Assembly: GCA_964483625.1 (NCBI GenBank)
Contig: CAZABB010000061.1
Coordinates: 1-7,602, forward strand
Source of the DNA: JAFGQU01 sp964483625
GTDB lineage: Bacteria > Omnitrophota > Gorgyraeia > Duberdicusellales > 4484-171
Reading direction: 5' to 3'
DNA: 7,602 nt
Shown: one piece after another, positions 1 through 5,600 of the stretch
Position numbering within the stretch: the first letter of the stretch is position 1
How the letters are laid out: every line of letters starts with the position of its first letter
Made by a program: the position numbers and the translations under genes
Notes under the pieces: generated by a model
What the model saw: only the letters and a program-made list of their open reading frames with translations
What the model was told of the DNA's origin: nothing
Database searches by the model: none

Positions 1-443
1 TCCTCGGTGATCATGACCGCTTTTCTTATCGCATTCAGCTCTACCGGACTCTTACAGGCCCGGATACGTTCGACGACATCACTGGTTTTGACAAAATTAA
101 TACCGACGGCGGCAATGGCGTTTTTCAGACGTTTATATTCGAGAAAAGAAAGGATCTTTGCCTCAAATCCCATGGTGCGAATGCCGGATTTTTTCGCCTG
201 ACGGGCAATCGCTCCAGCCATATTTTCCTGAGCATGAACAACTTCCCAGAAAGATATCTTCTTTGCCTCTTCCAGATAGACGTAATGCGTAAAGTACCAT
301 ATACCGTAAGGGCTGATTAAAAGATACCCCTGCCCTTGAGGCATTCCGGTCAGATACCGAACGTTATCCGGCGAACTTACCAGAAGCGCGTCGATGGAAA
401 GCCGTTTGAATGATTTCAGGAGCTGATCAAGTCTTTTTTTCAC
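1..443 (-). CDS. pepQ: M24-family aminopeptidase (Xaa-Pro peptidase type), N-terminal part, cut by window edge
   Basis: Partial gene; about 147 codons are visible and the frame is still open at base 1. I read the frame directly from the complement. The product starts VKKRLDQLL and continues with IDALLVSSPDNVRYLTG, the usual opening of the creatinase-like N-terminal domain of proline peptidases (family: short helix, then DALLV.SP.N.RYLTG). Near the edge, IRACKSPVELNAIRKA matches the family segment that leads into the catalytic pita-bread domain. The metal-binding residues would lie beyond the window, so activity cannot be checked. The family hydrolyses X-Pro bonds in the cytoplasm. The GTG start at 441-443 lies inside the end of aroQ (17-base overlap). 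No Shine-Dalgarno lies at normal spacing (a GGAGG at 462-466 is 18 bases away), so translation is probably coupled to aroQ. The order aroQ-pepQ is often followed by efp in other bacteria; efp would be outside this window. Confidence 0.85.
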   Translation of the reverse strand, partial: MKKRLDQLLKSFKRLSIDALLVSSPDNVRYLTGMPQGQGYLLISPYGIWYFTHYVYLEEAKKISFWEVVHAQENMAGAIARQAKKSGIRTMGFEAKILSFLEYKRLKNAIAAVGINFVKTSDVVERIRACKSPVELNAIRKAVMITE

Positions 444-867
444 GCAAAAATGAATGTGCTGCCTCCAGAGCCAGAAGATAACTGTATTTTCCTAAACCGC
501 TGATAACTCCGATCACCGTATCGGAAACCAGCGATTTTTTACGGAATTCTTCCCGACGATAAATATTCGATATGTGAACCTCGATCGCCGGCTTCTGTAC
601 GCCTAAGAGAGCATCCCGTATCGCTACGGATGTATGCGTATATGCGGCAGGATTAATAATGAGAAAGTCGTATTGGCCGCGGGTAATCTTCTCGACAATC
701 TCTCCCTCGGAGTTAGATTGGAAACTTTCACATTCAAGCCCCAGCTCTTGCGCCCTCTTTTGGAGCGATTCCTCAAGATCACTGAGGGTAAATGTCCCGT
801 AGATATCGGTCTCCCGCGTCCCCAATAGATGCAAATTGGGCCCATGAATTACTAATATGTTATTCAT
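427..867 (-). CDS. aroQ: Type II 3-dehydroquinate dehydratase
   Basis: 146 residues, the normal length for this family. It dehydrates 3-dehydroquinate to 3-dehydroshikimate in the cytoplasmic shikimate pathway; the type II enzyme is a dodecamer. Signature segments are all present: GPNLHLLGTRE (residues 9-19) with the mobile-lid arginine R18 and catalytic tyrosine Y23; FQSNSEGEI (49-57); INPAAYTHTS (71-80) with N72; and EVHISNIYRREEFR (96-109) with catalytic H98 and substrate-binding R109. The usual INPGAYTHTS reads INPAAYTHTS here, a mild substitution. The ATG at 865-867 overlaps the end of the Trm112-type gene by 8 bases, with GGAAG a few bases upstream inside that gene as a likely ribosome site. 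It belongs to the compact operon that starts with memo and continues into pepQ. Confidence 0.97.
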   Translation of the reverse strand: MNNILVIHGPNLHLLGTRETDIYGTFTLSDLEESLQKRAQELGLECESFQSNSEGEIVEKITRGQYDFLIINPAAYTHTSVAIRDALLGVQKPAIEVHISNIYRREEFRKKSLVSDTVIGVISGLGKYSYLLALEAAHSFLREKKT

Positions 868-1033
868 CGTTTTCTTCCATAGGTTCTGACTCTGCCTCCA
901 TCATGACCGGGATTCCCTCCCGGACCGGATACGCCTTTTTGCAGGCACGACAGATAATGCGCTCCTTATGTAATTCGATCCCCCCTTTACATACCGGACA
1001 GGCAAGGACATCCAGCAGTTTTTTATCAACCAT
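860..1033 (-). CDS. Trm112/UPF0434-family zinc-ribbon protein (57 aa)
   Basis: Small gene, read directly from the complement: MVDKKLLDVLACPVCKGG, then IICRACKKAYPVREGIPVM. The paired cysteines C12/C15 (CPVC) and C28/C31 (CRAC) form a zinc ribbon, and AYP.R.GIPVM is the hallmark C-terminal strand of the bacterial Trm112-like family (YcaR/UPF0434). The eukaryotic homologue activates methyltransferases that modify tRNA, rRNA and release factor. Bacterial members are presumed to be methyltransferase partners or small zinc proteins, but a target cannot be named here. The ATG at 1031-1033 overlaps the DUF1844 stop by 8 bases, with AAGGTG just upstream as ribosome site. Its TAA at 860-862 overlaps the aroQ ATG, also by 8 bases. 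Both ends therefore look translationally coupled. The last dozen residues are acidic (EAESEPMEENDE). Confidence 0.93.
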   Translation of the reverse strand: MVDKKLLDVLACPVCKGGIELHKERIICRACKKAYPVREGIPVMMEAESEPMEENDE

Positions 1034-1379
1034 CTTTCACCTTGTCTTTCCCTTCGACATACATCAACTGAAGGTTATAAATGGTTTCATCCATCATCTT
1101 GGCCTCCTCCGGAGAAAGATTCCCGGCGGTTTTCTCCTTCAAAATTGTCATCGTATCGATAAGGAAACGGGCCTGTTCCAGGCTCGGTTCGGTCTTTCCC
1201 GTAAGAGGATTCTCCAGCTTCCCCAGAGCAATCATCGCCTGCATGCCCAGCGAAGAAAGAAAGATACTGAATGTCGGCTGGTGATAGGCGGAGTCACCAT
1301 GACTCTGTGCCTGGACTTTCTCTTTCTGGACTTGGGCCTTCCATTCCTCATCAACACGTTTTCTTACTTCTTCATTCAT
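1026..1379 (-). CDS. DUF1844 domain protein
   Basis: 117 residues, close to the usual length of this small family. An N-terminal charged, probably helical stretch (residues 1-25, rich in E, K and Q) is followed by the DUF1844 core. That core contains FSIFLSSLGMQAMIALG (about 37-53), a conserved P (58), and LEQARFLIDTMTILKEKTAGNLSPEE split over about 67-92. The family has no established function. It is cytoplasmic by appearance, with no signal peptide or membrane segment. The start at 1377-1379 is supported by GGAGG five bases upstream. Only 12 bases separate it from the end of memo, and its stop overlaps the Trm112-type gene, so it is an internal operon member. Family assignment is from the recognisable core sequence; role unknown. 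Confidence 0.88.
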   Translation of the reverse strand: MNEEVRKRVDEEWKAQVQKEKVQAQSHGDSAYHQPTFSIFLSSLGMQAMIALGKLENPLTGKTEPSLEQARFLIDTMTILKEKTAGNLSPEEAKMMDETIYNLQLMYVEGKDKVKDG

Positions 1380-1391
1380 GGTGTCCTCCTC

Positions 1392-2198
1392 TTAACTGAC
1401 AATAGCCCCCAGATACCCCACAACGCTGGCAGAATCACCTGATGCGTCGGCGCTGGTCTGGTAGAGCACCACCTCCGCCTTATGCGCTCCCAGACGCTTG
1501 GCGCATGCGATCATAATCGGTACGGTAGCGATACCGCACATGGTAATGTTTTGCTTCTTCGCTTTACTGAGAAGCTCCTCCTCATCGAGACGAACGATAC
1601 TTTCAATCGCGGCACGGTCTTTCTGACGGGCTACTGCTTCGGGTTCATAATGAGTCATGTCGCTGGATGCGATGATCAAGGTGTCTTTTTCTCTTTGGAT
1701 CACATCGGCCATCTGTCCGGCGAGGTCCCGATACGTTCCCAGAGAAGCACCCTGGCAACATATGGGAACAAACGTGAACTCTTTAAAAAAATACTGCAAA
1801 AGCGGCACAATAACCTCAATGGAATGTTCAAACTGATGAGCCGTCTCATCGGAAACCAGTAAGGACGATTTTTTTGTCAATTTCCCGGCTAACTCCTCAT
1901 CAACGGAAACTTCCCCCAGAGGCGTCTTCCATCTTCCGCCGGGAAAAACTCCAAAGCGGGCCCCCAGCCCGCTGTGATTAGGCCCCAGGATAATGACCTT
2001 TTTAGGAGGCATCACTTTTGCCAGGGTGTTGACCGCGACATTTCCCGAATATTGATATCCGGCATGCGGCACGATTGCTCCTTTGGCGATAGTCCGGGCG
2101 GGATTTTTTGCCAAAAATCCGCCGATCATCCCCTGCAGAGATTCTTTCGCTGCGGGATAGAATTTACCTCTCACGACAGGTTCTCTCGTCATAATCAT
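1392..2198 (-). CDS. amrB: Memo-family protein (AmmeMemoRadiSam system protein B)
   Basis: 268 residues from the chosen start. Family features in order: TREPVVRGKFYP at the N-terminus; PHAGYQYSG with H45; LGPNHSG with H75; HQFEHSIEVIVPLLQ (121-135); SSDMTHYEP (178-186); and MCGIATVP with C221. H45, H75 and C221 correspond by position to the metal-site histidines and cysteine known in human MEMO1. Members resemble non-haem iron dioxygenases. In bacteria the gene is often found with an AMMECR1-like protein and a radical SAM enzyme, but neither partner is in this window and the reaction is unknown. I chose ATG 2196-2198 because a consensus promoter places the predicted transcript start one base before it. 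A further in-frame ATG at 2190-2192 is possible. An upstream TTG at 2232-2234 is part of the -35 box and is rejected. First gene of the operon running to pepQ. Confidence 0.93.
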   Translation of the reverse strand: MIMTREPVVRGKFYPAAKESLQGMIGGFLAKNPARTIAKGAIVPHAGYQYSGNVAVNTLAKVMPPKKVIILGPNHSGLGARFGVFPGGRWKTPLGEVSVDEELAGKLTKKSSLLVSDETAHQFEHSIEVIVPLLQYFFKEFTFVPICCQGASLGTYRDLAGQMADVIQREKDTLIIASSDMTHYEPEAVARQKDRAAIESIVRLDEEELLSKAKKQNITMCGIATVPIMIACAKRLGAHKAEVVLYQTSADASGDSASVVGYLGAIVS

Positions 2199-2205
2199 TG
2201 AATTT

Positions 2206-2234
2206 ACTATAGCAACGGCCCCGGGAAATGTCAA
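2206..2234 (-). promoter_or_regulatory. Sigma70-type promoter of the memo operon
   Basis: The -35 box TTGACA (2229-2234) is a perfect consensus. A 17-base spacer leads to the -10 box TATAGT (2206-2211), five of six consensus bases. The predicted start is about base 2199, immediately before the ATG at 2198. No Shine-Dalgarno is present, so the mRNA would be leaderless. This promoter should drive memo, DUF1844, the Trm112-type gene, aroQ and pepQ. Confidence 0.8.
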
Positions 2235-2239
2235 CAGTC

Positions 2240-2343
2240 ACGGGTAAGGTTTGCCCGTTGGCGCGTTATCCCTAACGGGATTTCCCGTACTCCCGTTTTG
2301 GTATTCTCAAACGGGGGAAACGGGTCTAACGGGCGAACGGGTT
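2240..2343. repeat. Cluster of CCCGTT / AACGGG words in both orientations
   Basis: In 104 bases, AACGGG occurs on the plus strand at 2274, 2310, 2319, 2328 and 2336, and CCCGTT at 2254 and 2292. Incomplete copies lie at 2240 (ACGGG) and 2284 (CCCGT). The last four AACGGG copies are spaced 9, 9 and 8 bases apart. Opposed copies can pair into hairpins: CCCGTTT at 2292-2298 with AAACGGG at 2309-2315, and ACGGG with CCCGT around 2275-2288. It fills almost the whole gap between the tonB stop and the memo -35 box. There is no U-tract, so it is not a standard intrinsic terminator. Confidence 0.85.
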
Positions 2344-2345
2344 AA

Positions 2346-3017
2346 CTAATTATTTTTGAAATGTATCGAAAGGTTGAACTGCAATTGAGAGTAATCCAGT
2401 TCCTTGGGAAAGGAAGGAAATGGCGCGGCATCATTTACACTGCGGTAGGCAAGCTGAATCAGCCGTTTATTCGTCTGAACCTGATCCATTAAATCCAGGC
2501 CGGAAAGATTCCCGTCCTGCCGGATAATAAAAGAGATATTCACAACTCCCTTATCCGTATAATCATAATAGCGATGGGCGGTACTGCGTATTTTCTCTCG
2601 TACGGCCCGGTAATAATCCATATAAGCCGGAGTTTCTTCAATGCGCTGATCTCTTTGCGAAGCCAGCACGGTTTCTTTGAGCCGGCCGCCATCATCGGCT
2701 GCTTTCGGTTTTTGAAGGACCAGTTCGATATGAGGCGCCGGCGCCTCAATTTCCGGTTTCTCAAGAGACGATTGCGCCGATGAATCAAGTATGGTTTTCT
2801 TTACAATATTATCGATATAGGCGGGAGGTTTTTTGGAAAAGAAATCATCGATGTCCGGTTTACGGATTTTTTCCATCCGTTCCGGGACCAGCTGTATCTG
2901 AGATGGTTTCGGCCGGGACGTGTGGCGATACATGAGCCAGGCCGGCACGGAAAACAAAAGCAGGCCGTGAAGCATGATCGAAATAGCAAAGCAGAGATTC
3001 CAACGATTTTGTCCCAT
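2346..3017 (-). CDS. tonB: TonB-family energy transducer
   Basis: 223 residues with TonB architecture. A short cytoplasmic tail is followed by one membrane segment (about 8-30) carrying S13-IML-H17, matching the SxxxH motif that TonB uses to contact ExbB/ExbD. A charged, partly proline-containing periplasmic linker follows (about 34-130; for example KPEIEAPAPHIEL). The C-terminal TonB domain (about 132-223) shows YYRAVREKIR, GVVNISFIIRQDGNLSGL, and AYRSVNDAAPFPSFP. TonB transmits inner-membrane proton-motive energy to outer-membrane receptors. Its neighbour on the upstream side is a TonB-dependent B12 receptor, the likely partner. No exbB or exbD is in the window, so these must be supplied elsewhere. 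It has its own promoter with almost no leader, so it is probably not under the B12 riboswitch. Confidence 0.93.
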   Translation of the reverse strand: MGQNRWNLCFAISIMLHGLLLFSVPAWLMYRHTSRPKPSQIQLVPERMEKIRKPDIDDFFSKKPPAYIDNIVKKTILDSSAQSSLEKPEIEAPAPHIELVLQKPKAADDGGRLKETVLASQRDQRIEETPAYMDYYRAVREKIRSTAHRYYDYTDKGVVNISFIIRQDGNLSGLDLMDQVQTNKRLIQLAYRSVNDAAPFPSFPKELDYSQLQFNLSIHFKNN

Positions 3018-3025
3018 CTAAAAAT

Positions 3026-3054
3026 ATTATAGAGTATTCTATTTCAGATTACAA
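3026..3054 (-). promoter_or_regulatory. Sigma70-type promoter of tonB
   Basis: The -35 box TTGTAA (3049-3054), a 17-base spacer, and a perfect -10 box TATAAT (3026-3031). The predicted start near 3019 leaves about two bases before the tonB ATG at 3017. There is no Shine-Dalgarno in the short AT-rich stretch ATTTTTAG between the -10 box and the ATG. Confidence 0.75.
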
Positions 3055-3069
3055 GATATCTACACAGAT

Positions 3070-3098
3070 GATCATTGAGAAAAAGCCTCCCAATGATC
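3070..3098 (-). other. Hairpin in the btuB-tonB gap
   Basis: GATCATTG (3070-3077) is the exact inverse of CAATGATC (3091-3098). In a minus-strand RNA the stem extends to ten pairs (GAUCAUUGGG with CUCAAUGAUC, one G-U pair) around a nine-base loop rich in U. In plus-strand RNA the extension is broken by an A-C mismatch, so the structure fits minus-strand transcription. It lies about 120 bases after the btuB stop and before the tonB promoter. No U-tract follows it. It could be a processing or Rho-related 3' end, or a weak terminator. Confidence 0.5.
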
Positions 3099-3188
3099 GC
3101 AGAAAGGTGCTTAAAAACTAGCATTGAACCGTTTGGAACATACGAATTTCCTGCTTCGGATTTTAATTTTATCCCCTAACCGCTATTT

Positions 3189-3209
3189 GACTATCGACTA
3201 AAGACTAAA
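3189..3209. repeat. Three tandem 7-base units (GACTATC GACTAAA GACTAAA)
   Basis: Three adjacent copies of GACTAWM-type heptamers on the plus strand, directly after the btuB stop in transcription order. The second and third copies are identical. Function unknown; this could be a simple slippage repeat. Confidence 0.7.
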
Positions 3210-3220
3210 AAAACTATTTT

Positions 3221-5227
3221 CTAAAAGCGGAGCCTGGCTCCGGCGTAAAGAGAAAGTTTTTCTTCCTGATACCCTTTGATCCGTTCGTAATCTTTATTGA
3301 AGATGTTATGCACCTTCAAAAAGAGCGACGTATGTTCGTCGACGGCATAATCAAAAGAAAGGTTTCCCAGAAGATACGCTTTCATCGTAACGAACTCATC
3401 GAACATGCCGACCCAGATCCGGTCAATGCGTTTGCCGACATAGCGCATATCGAACGATGTCGTAAGTTTTCCCACAGAATAGGACAACCGGGCAAACGCT
3501 TTATGGACCGGCATGCGGATAAGCGAATGCTTGAAAATAGTCACGAAATCCTGATCGACAAAATCCTGATCTCCGTTCAAATACGTATACCCTGCGGCAA
3601 AAGAACACCGGTCGTTTATATCCGCATCGACTTTGATTTCCACCCCTTCCGACTCAGCTTTGGCGGCGTTGAGATACTGCCCGACAAAGAATGCCGGATT
3701 GGTATAGACAAAATCGATGAGATTGCGGAAATTAGAGTGGAAATACGCCGCACCCAGAGAGATCTTATCGTTTACCTCATAATCAAAGCCGACTTCCCAC
3801 GTTTGAGACTCCTCCGGCTGTAACGCAGTATTCCCGTTTGCCGAATACAATTGATACAGAGACGGAGCCTTAAATCCCTCCCCGAAGGAAGCAAAGAGAG
3901 TAATGGCATCTCCAACCCTGTAGGAACCGCTGACCTTACAGATAGAGTCTTCATCAAAAATCGCGTGATCTTCGCGGCGATAGGAAAAGTCCAACGTAAT
4001 ATCCTCGGTCGGTTCAAAAATCTGTTCGAAAAACCAGCCCTTGGTATCGGTTATTTCCTTGGGACTGTCGGACTCAAACCCGAACATCCAAGTATAGTCG
4101 AACGTATACCGGTAACTGTCCATTTTTTCCCGGGTATAATCATAGCCGATAATCGATGTCATCCCGTCAACCGGATCGATCTTCAGATGATTGGAAAACT
4201 GATAGGTCCACCCCTTATACCATCCCCGCGTATACTCGTCGGCGCCTCCGGCGTTATCATCGCGGTACCTGCGGTATACCGAAGAAATCCCCCCCTGGGC
4301 GCGATAGGAAAAATATTCGTTGAATTTCTTCTCGCCATAGAGCACCCCGGCCATCTCCTTATTCCAGCTGATATTATCGAGGTCATCTTCGGGTATCCCG
4401 TCGAGATTATCGTCGTCGTCAAGTTCAGCCCGGGCCATAATACCTTTAAAAACCATACCGACCTCGAATTCATCTTCTTCGCTATAGATCAGATTGGCGG
4501 TAACATTGGTATTCTGATAGGCGTCTTTTTCCGGATTATTGTTCTTCTCCTTCGCTTTCGATATACCGTCGCTATCGATACGTGCCACGTTAAACAGATA
4601 GGAAAGACCATTCACTTTTCCTCCCAACTCCAGCGTCTCTTGACTGGTCGCATGAGACCCTCCCATGGTTGTCAGTGAGATATACGGAGCTCCTTGGGGC
4701 CGTTTCGTGATGAAATTCACCGCGCCCGCGACCGGAGAAGAACCGTATAACGAAGAAAGAGGAAATTTGACGACTTCTATCTTTTCCAAGCCGCTGGTTA
4801 AAAAGTCGGAAGGGACATAGTACGCCGAGGTATTGGAAGGATCATATAACTTCATCCCTTCGAACATATATGTCGTATGCCGCGTCTGTCCGCCGCGGAT
4901 GTTGATTCCGCCGGACGCGGTTCCGATACGGCCACCGCCGATAACATCAATCCCGGTCATCCCCCCGAGCGCCTCCCCGACGGTATACTCGAATTGTTCC
5001 TCAAAGGCATCGGCCCCGACGAAATCGGTATGCACGCTCTGGCTCCAACCGGAAACAGGGACCTTCAAGGGCGTCACGACGATCTGCCCCAGATCAAAGG
5101 ATCCGGCAAAAAGTCCGGGCGCACATAAACCCCAAACCCCGTACAGAAAAAGAGAGAGAAGGACACGGTACCTGACGGTTAGAATATGTTGCCTGGACGC
5201 ATTTTTACGCGACACCTCTTTTCTCAT
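3221..5227 (-). CDS. btuB: TonB-dependent outer-membrane receptor for cobalamin (BtuB-like)
   Basis: 668 residues. A positively charged start and hydrophobic stretch (about 18-41) ending LFAGS look like a Sec signal peptide. The TonB box lies next (QIVVT, 48-52). The plug domain (about 60-178) contains INIRGGQTRHTTYMFEG and LEKIEVVKFPLSSLYGSSPVAGAVNFITKR, split over 108-123 and 147-176. The rest is a 22-strand-type barrel ending in YAGARLRF, with the terminal F expected for outer-membrane insertion. It is somewhat longer than E. coli BtuB. B12 specificity is inferred from the cobalamin riboswitch directly upstream rather than from binding residues. An aspartate-rich loop (270-284) may bind calcium, as aspartates in E. 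coli BtuB loops do. The ATG is supported by AAGGAGGG at 5232-5239, four bases upstream. tonB follows after about 200 bases. Confidence 0.94.
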   Translation of the reverse strand: MRKEVSRKNASRQHILTVRYRVLLSLFLYGVWGLCAPGLFAGSFDLGQIVVTPLKVPVSGWSQSVHTDFVGADAFEEQFEYTVGEALGGMTGIDVIGGGRIGTASGGINIRGGQTRHTTYMFEGMKLYDPSNTSAYYVPSDFLTSGLEKIEVVKFPLSSLYGSSPVAGAVNFITKRPQGAPYISLTTMGGSHATSQETLELGGKVNGLSYLFNVARIDSDGISKAKEKNNNPEKDAYQNTNVTANLIYSEEDEFEVGMVFKGIMARAELDDDDNLDGIPEDDLDNISWNKEMAGVLYGEKKFNEYFSYRAQGGISSVYRRYRDDNAGGADEYTRGWYKGWTYQFSNHLKIDPVDGMTSIIGYDYTREKMDSYRYTFDYTWMFGFESDSPKEITDTKGWFFEQIFEPTEDITLDFSYRREDHAIFDEDSICKVSGSYRVGDAITLFASFGEGFKAPSLYQLYSANGNTALQPEESQTWEVGFDYEVNDKISLGAAYFHSNFRNLIDFVYTNPAFFVGQYLNAAKAESEGVEIKVDADINDRCSFAAGYTYLNGDQDFVDQDFVTIFKHSLIRMPVHKAFARLSYSVGKLTTSFDMRYVGKRIDRIWVGMFDEFVTMKAYLLGNLSFDYAVDEHTSLFLKVHNIFNKDYERIKGYQEEKLSLYAGARLRF

Positions 5228-5231
5228 TTCA

Positions 5232-5239
5232 CCCTCCTT
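5232..5239 (-). promoter_or_regulatory. Strong Shine-Dalgarno site of btuB
   Basis: AAGGAGGG ends four bases before the ATG at 5227, a near-perfect anti-16S match. It sits downstream of the riboswitch terminator, so control is most likely by transcription termination rather than by hiding this site. Confidence 0.85.
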
Positions 5240-5260
5240 CTGGCGATTGCGAGGCCCCTA

Positions 5261-5299
5261 AAAAATAAAAACGCCCCTATACCGCATGGTATAGGGGCG
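5261..5299 (-). terminator. Intrinsic terminator, expression platform of the B12 riboswitch
   Basis: A perfect 12-pair GC-rich stem (arms 5288-5299 and 5272-5283) encloses the four-base loop ATGC. In the minus-strand RNA it is followed by a run of five U, one A and five U (5261-5271). It lies between the aptamer and the btuB ribosome site, so it should stop transcription when cobalamin is bound. A weak antiterminator candidate is UAGGG (5318-5322), which could pair with CCCUA in the upstream arm of the stem; five pairs only. Confidence 0.93.
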
Positions 5300-5337
5300 C
5301 ACCCTGATTTTCTTTGACCCTAGAAAACGAAAAAATT

Positions 5338-5360
5338 AGACTCCGGACCTCGCAGAATCT
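5338..5360 (-). other. Hairpin after the B12 aptamer, candidate P13
   Basis: In the minus-strand RNA, AGAUUC (5355-5360) pairs with GAGUCU (5338-5343), six pairs with one G-U, around the 11-base loop UGCGAGGUCCG. Its position directly after the aptamer is that of P13, whose loop contacts L5 in class I cobalamin riboswitches. The canonical loop-loop match is not obvious here. Confidence 0.55.
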
Positions 5361-5369
5361 AACCTCTCT

Positions 5370-5570
5370 TTTTTCGGCAGGTCTTCTGACTTCCCTTAAC
5401 TCTTAAGCAGCCTTCCCTCCGTCTTTAAGACGACGAAAGTGGCGTATACGTGCGTTAAGAATTCCCGTGTCAGGCGACACGGAGACGGGTTACAGCTCCG
5501 GGAGAGTTCCCGACTTTTCCGAAGTATCGGAATCACAGGATTCCCTATTAAGCCTCGCGGCACCGAAAAA
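5370..5570 (-). ncRNA. Cobalamin (B12) riboswitch aptamer
   Basis: Conserved core elements occur in order on the minus strand: GGUGCC (5560-5564 region); GAGGCUUAAUAGGGAA; a P4/P5 region ending in CUCUCCC; GCUGUAACC; CGCCACU; GGGAAGGC; and the B12 box GUCAGAAGACCUGCC. The ends close with an eight-pair P1 (UUUUUCGG at 5563-5570 with CCGAAAAA at 5370-5377). This is the class I type that binds adenosylcobalamin, judged from the core and not tested. It precedes btuB and is followed by a terminator, so cobalamin should turn btuB off. L5 carries an additional six-pair hairpin (5517-5532). I found no good promoter between the DUF6580 stop and the aptamer, so it may be transcribed as part of the upstream operon. 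Confidence 0.95.
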
Positions 5571-5600
5571 CATATCCCACAGATTTCAAAAGAACGAAGT

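Noticed and set aside
462..466. GGAGG upstream of a possible ATT start for pepQ
   Set aside because: ATT starts are very rare and the GGAGG belongs to aroQ coding sequence (LEAA); the GTG at 441-443 fits the family N-terminus.
792..1442. Plus-strand open frame of 216 codons
   Set aside because: It lies over the Trm112, DUF1844 and aroQ genes, has no family signatures, and is explained as a mirror of well-identified minus-strand genes.
2199..2234. Longer N-terminus for the Memo protein from TTG at 2232-2234
   Set aside because: That TTG is the first half of the perfect -35 box and the added residues do not match the family start.
2292..2315. Hairpin CCCGTTT/AAACGGG as an intrinsic terminator for tonB
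   Set aside because: No U-tract follows the stem in either direction; treated as part of the repeat cluster.
3851..4678. Plus-strand open frame of 275 codons
   Set aside because: It is entirely inside btuB on the opposite strand, with no recognisable domain or ribosome site; a codon-bias shadow.
5571..5600. Promoter immediately upstream of the B12 riboswitch
   Set aside because: GATATG is a poor -10 and no -35 box fits; cannot be supported from sequence.
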